The notes under the pieces are model-generated. The model was not told the DNA's origin and did no database searches. It saw only the letters and a program-made list of their open reading frames with translations. DNA of 10,905 nt. Source: JAIPEK01 sp041685935 (GTDB taxonomy: Bacteria; Desulfobacterota; Desulfobacteria; Desulfobacterales; Desulfobacteraceae). Of this stretch, positions 6,581 through 10,905 are shown one piece after another. A program made the position numbers and the translations under genes. The stretch lies in NCBI GenBank assembly GCA_041685935.1, contig JAWLES010000079.1:1-10905 (forward strand), read 5' to 3'. The number at the start of each line of letters is the position of its first letter. The first letter of the stretch is position 1.

Positions 6581-7126
6581 TCAGATAAACAGGGAGACTT
6601 TGGAGGATCCGCCTTCCGCCAGGTATTTTGCGGCTCCCCCGAGCGTGATGTTCGGATAATCGATCATCTCTTCGGAGGTAAAGCCCATCAGATCCATGGA
6701 CATTTCACAGATCACGATCTCCACACCGGAATCGGCGGCCGTTTTCATCAGATCCTCAAGAGACATCACGTTCTTTTTCTTCATCAGATGCTTCATCATG
6801 CCGGTCCCCATCCCGGCCATGTGCATCTTGGAGAGGTTCAGCTTCGATGCGCCCCTGGGCATCATTTTATCGAACATTTTCGCCATCAGATCCTCTTTTT
6901 TCACCGGTCTGGTTCTGTCGCGCAGCACAGAGGTTCCCCAGAAGGTGAAGAACATCACCACCCGTTCATACATGGCTGCGGCGCCGGTGGCAATGATGAA
7001 CGAGGCCAGCATTTTATCCAGATCCCCGCTGAATACCACCATGGACAGCTTGTCTTCCGGCTGGTTGTTCTCCAGGGTCTCCAGTCGTTTTTCCAGTACC
7101 TGGATTCTCTCTTCGGTCAGTTCCAT
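6581..7126 (-). CDS. DsrE2-like (DsrE/DsrF/DrsH-like) protein
   Basis: This 181-residue protein fits the DsrE2-like family of sulfur-carrier proteins. An N-terminal leucine-rich coiled coil (residues 1-25) is followed by SMVVFSGDLDKMLASFIIATGAAAM (about 28-52), a stretch typical of the family start, and by VVMFFTFWGTSVL. A Met- and Lys-rich middle (MHMAGMGTGMMKHLMKKKN) is also usual for these proteins. The single Cys140 in VEIVICEMSMDLMGF lies where DsrE-family members carry their persulfide-forming cysteine. The hydrophobic stretches could sit at or in the membrane. It is the last gene of the sulfur cluster, 25 bp after the previous gene, with an AAGGAAAC ribosome site. It is likely to receive or pass on sulfane sulfur together with TusA; the precise partner is inferred. 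Confidence 0.85.
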   Translation of the reverse strand: MELTEERIQVLEKRLETLENNQPEDKLSMVVFSGDLDKMLASFIIATGAAAMYERVVMFFTFWGTSVLRDRTRPVKKEDLMAKMFDKMMPRGASKLNLSKMHMAGMGTGMMKHLMKKKNVMSLEDLMKTAADSGVEIVICEMSMDLMGFTSEEMIDYPNITLGGAAKYLAEGGSSKVSLFI

Positions 7127-7151
7127 TTTGTTTCCTTTTTTGTTCCTTTGT

Positions 7152-7466
7152 CTAAAATACCACGTACCGGTCGCATTCCGCTGTCATTTCAGCGTTCCGT
7201 GCCTGGGTGGCAAAATCCTTGAACCCAACGCCGGGAACTTCCTCTTCCCTGCCGTGAAACCCGTGGGCCCGGAAGCTGACGTCACACACGGATATTCTCG
7301 CTTTGTTTTGAAGCTTTGCAAAATCCGGATCAAACGCCAGTTTCACGGAATCGCCGGTGAAAAATATCTGGACCTCTTTTCCCTTCCTGTTCGCGGCATC
7401 CGTCAGGTTCAGGACATAGTCCAGGTGCTTGTCGGTCGTGACCAATATTCCAAGTGTCTGGGCCAT
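7152..7466 (-). CDS. DsrE-family protein with conserved cysteine
   Basis: A 104-residue single-domain protein. LGILVTTDKHLDYVLNLTDAANRKGKEVQIFFTGDSV follows the usual DsrE-fold pattern of strand, helix and a strand ending in FFTGDSV. Cys61 in ARISVCDVSFRAHGF occupies the position of the reactive cysteine in DsrE/TusD-like proteins, which bind sulfur as a persulfide. A second Cys98 lies near the C-terminus (TAECDRYVVF). The ATG is preceded by AAGGA. It follows the 56-codon DsrH-like gene by 41 bp and is followed by the DsrE2-like gene. In a DsrEFH-like trio it would be the cysteine-bearing subunit, while the 96-residue neighbour lacks cysteine. That assignment is inference from residues and gene order. 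Confidence 0.8.
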   Translation of the reverse strand: MAQTLGILVTTDKHLDYVLNLTDAANRKGKEVQIFFTGDSVKLAFDPDFAKLQNKARISVCDVSFRAHGFHGREEEVPGVGFKDFATQARNAEMTAECDRYVVF

Positions 7467-7507
7467 TTTGTTTTTCCTTCAAAATTGAATGGTTCTTTGT
7501 TTTTCTT

Positions 7508-7678
7508 CTACCACCATGAAATCACTTTGTCGGCTCTGAAGATATCGTCCACCAGTGTTTCATAGTCCGCATCGTTTTTGTAGAGCGCCACCTCTTTTGT
7601 CTCTGAATCTTCAAACGCCTGGGAGAGCGTTTCCACATTTTCGTCAGGCTCTGTTCGAAAAATCTGAAGTACATCCAT
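7508..7678 (-). CDS. Small 56-residue protein resembling the DsrH/TusB family
   Basis: An easily missed short gene: ATG at 7676-7678, TAG at 7508-7510. Its AGGAGG Shine-Dalgarno overlaps the stop codon of the gene before it and lies five bases from the ATG, which is strong support for translation. The protein begins MDVLQIFRTEPDENV and ends DYETLVDDIFRADKVISWW. DsrH/TusB proteins also begin with a strand and an R-T/S-P-type turn, and their C-termini have a DY...LV...V..W pattern ending in Trp; both features are visible. At 56 residues it is much shorter than the usual 90-100, and it has no cysteine, so it could not itself carry a persulfide. It is flanked by two DsrE-like genes, as expected for a DsrEFH/TusBCD-type set. 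The homology is a by-eye judgement and moderately uncertain; that it is a gene is more certain. Confidence 0.7.
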   Translation of the reverse strand: MDVLQIFRTEPDENVETLSQAFEDSETKEVALYKNDADYETLVDDIFRADKVISWW

Positions 7679-7686
7679 GTTGCCTC

Positions 7687-7977
7687 CTAGAACGGGATGA
7701 CAAGAGATGCCTGTTTGAGCATCCTGCCGATCTCTTTTGTTGTTGCAAACTGAAAGCCGTATTTTTCGGCGTTCTTTCCGTTGTTCGAGTATCGTTCCCC
7801 CTCCATTTCATCCAGAAACTCCATGTTTTCGGAAAACGCTTCATCCATGTTTTCGATTTCATGGTTCAAAACGAACATTTTGACTTCCGCCATTTCGAGA
7901 AGAAGCCCCAGGCTGGTTCTCAAGGCTTCATACTGCTGTTCTTCGTCCTTGACCAGGACCGCAATTGAATGTCCCAT
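7687..7977 (-). CDS. DsrE-like protein lacking cysteine
   Basis: A 96-residue protein starting MGHSIAVLVKDEEQQYEALR. A hydrophobic strand, a long helix (ALRTSLGLLLEMAEVK), then KMFVLNHEIENMDEAF and a C-terminal KEIGRMLKQASLVIPF match the size and strand-helix rhythm of DsrE/DsrF-fold proteins. It contains no cysteine, so it cannot form the persulfide seen in DsrE/TusD and may be a structural subunit, as DsrF/TusC is often regarded. The ATG at 7977 is three bases after the tusA stop, and the purine-rich GGGG within the tusA end probably serves as ribosome site, suggesting coupled translation. The next gene's Shine-Dalgarno overlaps this gene's TAG. Fold assignment is by context and pattern rather than a decisive motif. 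Confidence 0.65.
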   Translation of the reverse strand: MGHSIAVLVKDEEQQYEALRTSLGLLLEMAEVKMFVLNHEIENMDEAFSENMEFLDEMEGERYSNNGKNAEKYGFQFATTKEIGRMLKQASLVIPF

Positions 7978-7980
7978 ACG

Positions 7981-8226
7981 TTACCCCTTTTTTACAAAGT
8001 ACCGGGTGTGGCCTTCATCCGCATCCGTCATGCCCAGAAATTCATTTCCGCCCTTGTTGGACCAGTCAGGGATGTCGTTTTTGGAGCCCGGATCATCCCC
8101 GAGGATTTCCAGGACCTGTCCTGTTTTCATCGATTTTAAAGCCTTCTTGGTTTTCAGAAGGGGCATTGGACAGGCAAGGCCCCTTGTGTCGAGTGTTTCG
8201 TCGGTCTTGATTGTGTCTGTATCCAT
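7981..8226 (-). CDS. tusA: TusA-family sulfurtransferase / sulfur carrier
   Basis: An 81-residue protein of the TusA (SirA/YeeD) family. The defining LDTRGLACPMPLLKTKKAL motif is complete, with CPMP at residues 19-22; Cys19 is the persulfide-carrying residue. The remainder (GQVLEILGDDPGSKNDIPDW and TRYFVKKG) follows the usual two-layer alpha/beta pattern. TusA proteins accept sulfane sulfur and hand it to DsrE-type partners or biosynthetic enzymes. AAAGGAGAG precedes the ATG. The gene sits 25 bp after the YedE transporter, a pairing seen in many yeeE-yeeD loci, and three bases before the cysteine-less DsrE-like gene. The role in this organism is probably sulfur trafficking tied to dissimilatory sulfur metabolism rather than only tRNA thiolation. 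Confidence 0.93.
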   Translation of the reverse strand: MDTDTIKTDETLDTRGLACPMPLLKTKKALKSMKTGQVLEILGDDPGSKNDIPDWSNKGGNEFLGMTDADEGHTRYFVKKG

Positions 8227-8251
8227 TTTTCTCTCCTTTGTTCAGTTATGG

Positions 8252-9442
8252 TTAAAATATCACGAATTTTTCATTCTCTTCATTCCATCCTGCGATCACC
8301 GCCCATGCCAGGAAAAAGAGAATAAAAACAGGTATTGTAAGCTGCCAGGTGAGTACGTCCGGCATGAAGATTCCGCTGCCGAGTTTTGACATGATGTCAT
8401 AGGCTGTCAGCAGTTTCACCGTAAAAGCGTTGGCAAAGGAAAAGCCGAAAAGCGCGAGCACAAGTTTGAGATGCCCCTCCCCGATCCGCCACAGGGTACT
8501 GCTGGCGCATCCCCCGGCAAGGATCATGCCGATCCCGAATATCACCCCGCCGACAAGGCTGCCGATGAAGAAAGGATGGTAGACCCCCATCATGGGCTCC
8601 TTGACCCATGCCCATTTGATTACCGCGCTTGAGGCACCGTAAAGTATCAGGCTTATCGCCACGACCTTCACCATGCCGGCCTCTCCTGTCATGAAAGGGC
8701 ATCTGAAAGCTCTCACAAAGCAGAACCGGGACCGGTGCATCACAAGCCCGATCAAAAAACCTAAAAACAGAAGCCCGCCGATGACCGTTTTGTCGATGGA
8801 GGAATACACATAAAATGCAACGATGGTGCCGATAAGGACCATCATCCCGATCAGAGGCTGTATTTTTGTAAGATCCATGCCTCCCGCCCTTTTTGGTTTC
8901 CCTTGAGCCATGGGTTTGGAGGGGATGTTTTCCATCTCCCACAAGAGATACTTGAGCCCGATCCAGGCACCTGCAATGAGCCCTGTCATCATGGCGATAC
9001 CGCCGAACGAGAGCATGCCCGTAGCGGTAAAAAAGCCGCCCACGTTGCACCCCTTTGCAAATGCAGCCCCGACGCCCATGAGAATGCCGCCGGCAAGACC
9101 TTTTGCATATTCCAGGCGCGGTGCCCTGCGTATGCTGAACTGCCGGCTCATCAGGGCCGATGCAAAGGCTCCTGCAAAAAGCCCGAAGTTGGAAAGGGAC
9201 ATGGGATGAAGCCAGGGGGCAAAAGGTTTTTCCGTGTTGATTCCCGTGAAATAGAGCATCCAGTCGCCCCAGTTTCTGTATCCGTTTGCTATTCCCCACG
9301 GGGAGTCCCAAAGGAAGATCAAAAGTGCGAGCACCGTGATGAGGATGCCTGCAAGCCATTTGGGCCATTCCTGTTCAAAGAGCAGGGCAAAGCCTTCCCT
9401 TGTCTGTCGGTTGATACTTGAAACGAGTTCGGATGACGCCAC
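8252..9442 (-). CDS. yedE: YeeE/YedE family membrane protein, thiosulfate/sulfur-species transporter
   Basis: A polytopic membrane protein of 396 residues, counted from a GTG at 9440-9442. This start is chosen because AGGAGG lies eight bases upstream; the longer ATG at 9511 would place 23 codons inside an intergenic repeat and lacks such a site. Roughly nine or ten hydrophobic segments run through the protein. Family cysteines are present: Cys132 in GVGAAFAKGCNVGG, Cys241 in HRSRFCFVRAF and Cys312 in GMILAGGCASSTLWR. In characterised YeeE proteins, such cysteines line the thiosulfate path. A basic, membrane-free loop (about 170-190) separates the two halves, which carry related GxxxAxGC-type motifs. 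It is upstream of tusA, as expected for a transporter passing sulfur to a TusA-like acceptor. The exact substrate is not shown by sequence. Confidence 0.92.
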   Translation of the reverse strand: MASSELVSSINRQTREGFALLFEQEWPKWLAGILITVLALLIFLWDSPWGIANGYRNWGDWMLYFTGINTEKPFAPWLHPMSLSNFGLFAGAFASALMSRQFSIRRAPRLEYAKGLAGGILMGVGAAFAKGCNVGGFFTATGMLSFGGIAMMTGLIAGAWIGLKYLLWEMENIPSKPMAQGKPKRAGGMDLTKIQPLIGMMVLIGTIVAFYVYSSIDKTVIGGLLFLGFLIGLVMHRSRFCFVRAFRCPFMTGEAGMVKVVAISLILYGASSAVIKWAWVKEPMMGVYHPFFIGSLVGGVIFGIGMILAGGCASSTLWRIGEGHLKLVLALFGFSFANAFTVKLLTAYDIMSKLGSGIFMPDVLTWQLTIPVFILFFLAWAVIAGWNEENEKFVIF

Positions 9443-9450
9443 TTGTTTAT

Positions 9451-9456
9451 CCTCCT
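9451..9456 (-). promoter_or_regulatory. Ribosome binding site that sets the yedE GTG start
   Basis: CCTCCT on the + strand reads AGGAGG on the coding strand, a perfect Shine-Dalgarno core, with eight bases (ATAAACAA) before the GTG. It is the reason for preferring GTG 9442 over the upstream in-frame ATG. Confidence 0.85.
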
Positions 9457-9480
9457 GTCCGGTTCGGTTTTGATTGTTTT

Positions 9481-9660
9481 TATATGAAAGTCCGTGACCT
9501 GTTCCCGGCATCAGCCGATCCGGTATAACCTCCCGCTCAGTCTCGCAGCCCGTCCAGGGCTGCTCCGATGCAAATGCCGGAGCCGGTCACGTCGTGTGCC
9601 CGGTAATCGACCGGCATTTGAAACCGCTTCCAGGTTATACCGGATCGTCTGCTGCCTCTG
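9481..9660 (+). repeat. Structured dispersed element, copy B (possible ncRNA or hairpin-type mobile repeat)
   Basis: Second copy of the element at 1364-1542, in the same orientation on the + strand, so antisense to the surrounding sulfur genes. The closing stem pairs GATCCGGTATAACCT (9517-9531) with AGGTTATACCGGATC (9632-9646), perfect over 15 bp. GCAGCCC (9545-9551) pairs with GGGCTGC (9557-9563) around GTCCA. CAAATGCCGG (9571-9580) pairs with CCGGCATTTG (9611-9620), with GCCGG/CCGGT at its tip. Three pairs of the closing stem and two of the first hairpin differ from copy A on both sides, keeping the fold. It fills most of the 261-bp gap (9443-9703) between the DsrE-family gene and yedE, whose start lies 38 bp away from it. 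Nothing else is recognised in that gap. Confidence 0.8.
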
Positions 9661-9703
9661 TCCCGGAATCTATTTGTTCGTTTAAGCTGAAAGAGCATGG
9701 GTA

Positions 9704-10078
9704 TCAGTACGTGAATACGGCATCCGCTTCTATGGCGGCTACGTTGAGCTGGCCTGCGGCAGTGGTCCGGGCTCCTTCGGGCAGTTCCGACTCGTCAATA
9801 TTTCTAGATTTGATGCAGGGCATGCACACAAGAAGCTCTCCGCCCAGCGCCAGAAAATCGTCCATCAGTTTGGTGATATGGGGAAATTCCCCCGTGCTGA
9901 GCACGGTTTTCCTGTATTCCTCCTTGGCAAGGTATACCGAGTTTTCCTGCATCACGATGGTGGCATGAAGGTCCATGGCAAGTGCCGCATTGGCCATCAC
10001 AAACGGGATGGACGCCTTTTCCGGCTCTTCTCCTCCGTGGGTGGTAAAGTACATGATTTTTTCCTGTTTTTCATTCAT
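9704..10078 (-). CDS. DsrE-family protein with CxxC-type motif
   Basis: A 124-residue protein of the DsrE/YchN-like family. KIMYFTTHGGEEPEKASIPFVMANAALAMD is the standard first strand, glycine loop and helix of these proteins; HATIVMQENSVYLA is the second strand. GGELLVCMPCIKSRNI carries Cys85 and Cys88, the place of the persulfide cysteine, here as a pair followed by the conserved Arg. The C-terminus (AAIEADAVFTY) is also typical. AAGGAG lies seven bases before the ATG at 10078, and the gene begins 25 bp after the HdrB-like gene, so they are likely co-transcribed. It probably relays sulfur or electrons between the HdrB-like protein and other carriers; that link is inferred from position. A 261-bp gap with repeat copy B follows. 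Confidence 0.88.
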   Translation of the reverse strand: MNEKQEKIMYFTTHGGEEPEKASIPFVMANAALAMDLHATIVMQENSVYLAKEEYRKTVLSTGEFPHITKLMDDFLALGGELLVCMPCIKSRNIDESELPEGARTTAAGQLNVAAIEADAVFTY

Positions 10079-10103
10079 TTGCGTTCTCCTTTATGGTTTC
10101 TCA

Positions 10104-10905
10104 TCATACATGCCGGGCCAGAAGGGCGGACAGGTCCTCCACTTCGGCTCCCGAGCGTTTGAGATTGCCCGCGCAGACGGGGCACATGGTCACGATCGGG
10201 TGGCCGGGGTCTTCCAGTTCCTTACGCCTCTCTTCCATGATCGACCTGGAAAGGGCAGGGGAAACAGATTCGGCCGGTCCCCCGCAGCAGGAGGTGAACG
10301 CCTGATCGTTTCTCAGCTTCGAGGTGCGGATTCCCAGGTTGGAAAGCACGGCGCGCGGCACATCAGATACCTCGAGGTACCGCCCGAAAAAGCACGGGTC
10401 GTGCAGGGTCACATCCAGGTCCGCAGTTTTGCTCTCAAGATCGAGCAATTCAAAATACGGCACGACCTCGAACGTCTCTCCTGTATATTCCGGGTACAGC
10501 ACCTTTAGCGCGTAAGTGGTATGCGGGTCCACGGTGATGATTTTTTCCACCCCTGCTGTTCTGAGGTGTCGGGCCACATACCTGGCATGGTCGGCAAATC
10601 CCTGCCGGTCTCCCATGTCATAAAGAAGGATGCCGGAGTAATCATCCAGTTCAGGCCGGTAAAAAAAGCCGGTTCCCGAGGTTTTTAAAAGCCGGGTGAT
10701 ATCTTTAAGCGCCTTTTGGGCCTGTTTCTGTCTGCCGGCCGGTGTCACGGCGGCAAGCCCGGTGCCGGAAAGCAGGGGCGGCACGAACCTGGCAAACCGG
10801 ATTTTGTCCGCCCATTTGGTATCCTCGAATCGCTCCAGATAACGGGTGGAGGTCTCGATGAAAGGGGCCAGCTGGTACATAAGGCCGGTAAACAGCAGAT
10901 ATTCC
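10104..10905 (-). CDS. HdrB-like CCG-domain iron-sulfur protein (N-terminus outside window)
   Basis: The frame stays open past the ATG at 10880 to the window edge, adding EYLLFTGL before MYQLAPF, a match to the start of the first CCG repeat (family form FTGCMYQ), so the true start lies outside. The C-terminal repeat is complete: HDPCFFGR (Cys163, counted from ATG 10880), SCCGGPAE (Cys198-Cys199) and MCPVCAGNL (Cys233, Cys236). This is the five-cysteine pattern of heterodisulfide-reductase HdrB/HdrD-type proteins, which bind an unusual iron-sulfur cluster at a thiol/disulfide site. The visible first repeat has the same layout but lacks its cysteines: FTGL for FTGC, DYSG for the CCG and VDPHTTY for the CxxC region. 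A ferredoxin-like N-terminal domain may lie upstream. It heads the visible sulfur cluster and likely handles disulfide or persulfide redox chemistry. Confidence 0.88.
   Translation of the reverse strand, partial: EYLLFTGLMYQLAPFIETSTRYLERFEDTKWADKIRFARFVPPLLSGTGLAAVTPAGRQKQAQKALKDITRLLKTSGTGFFYRPELDDYSGILLYDMGDRQGFADHARYVARHLRTAGVEKIITVDPHTTYALKVLYPEYTGETFEVVPYFELLDLESKTADLDVTLHDPCFFGRYLEVSDVPRAVLSNLGIRTSKLRNDQAFTSCCGGPAESVSPALSRSIMEERRKELEDPGHPIVTMCPVCAGNLKRSGAEVEDLSALLARHV

Noticed and set aside
8397..9368. A 323-codon minus-strand frame inside yedE in another phase.
   Set aside because: It is a shadow of yedE, with a composition typical of an out-of-phase reading; yedE has the membrane segments and conserved cysteines.
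1364..9660. A CRISPR array or transposon with the two structured copies as its ends.
   Set aside because: The copies are about 8 kb apart, in direct orientation, each complete in itself, and the genes between them are ordinary chromosomal genes with no transposase, integrase or cas gene.

Overview
The window looks like a chromosomal segment from a sulfate-reducing member of the Desulfobacterota (Desulfobacterales-like). This is inferred from the moderate-to-high GC content, a recBCD-type repair operon, a large sulfur-trafficking cluster (DsrE-family proteins, TusA, YeeE/YedE, an HdrB-like CCG protein) and an exopolysaccharide-type FemAB gene. No 16S rRNA or other taxonomic marker is present, so the placement is an inference.

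Layout. (1) Positions 1-3584, + strand: the 3' end of recB (helicase motifs V and VI plus the nuclease domain) and a complete recD. They are separated by an unusual 453-bp spacer full of repeats. (2) 3585-3744: a short spacer with a possible relic of the structured repeat. (3) 3745-4131, +: a small pyridoxamine-phosphate-oxidase-like flavin-barrel protein. (4) 4080-6373, - strand: a polysaccharide-deacetylase-like gene and, upstream of it, a FemAB-like acyltransferase gene, forming a two-gene unit that converges on and overlaps the flavin-barrel gene. (5) 6374-6580: a spacer with several mutually exclusive small hairpins. (6) 6581-10905, - strand: the sulfur cluster, in transcription order HdrB-like (5' end outside the window), DsrE-family, [261-bp gap with repeat copy B], YeeE/YedE transporter (GTG start), TusA, cysteine-less DsrE-like, a 56-codon DsrH/TusB-like gene, DsrE-like with Cys, and DsrE2-like.

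How the genes may work together. YedE probably brings a sulfur species into the cell. TusA and the DsrE-like proteins are candidate persulfide carriers. The trio at 7152-7977 looks like a compact counterpart of DsrEFH/TusBCD. The HdrB-like iron-sulfur protein would link this to thiol/disulfide electron transfer. RecB and RecD act in double-strand-break repair and are unrelated to the sulfur genes.

The most unusual signal is a dispersed, about 180-bp element present twice in the same orientation (1364-1542 and 9481-9660). It can fold into a three-way-junction shape: a 15-bp closing stem, a 7-bp hairpin and a 10-bp hairpin. Of the differences between copies, five base pairs have changed on both sides so that pairing is kept. 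That is the signature of selection on structure, either as RNA or as a mobile DNA hairpin.
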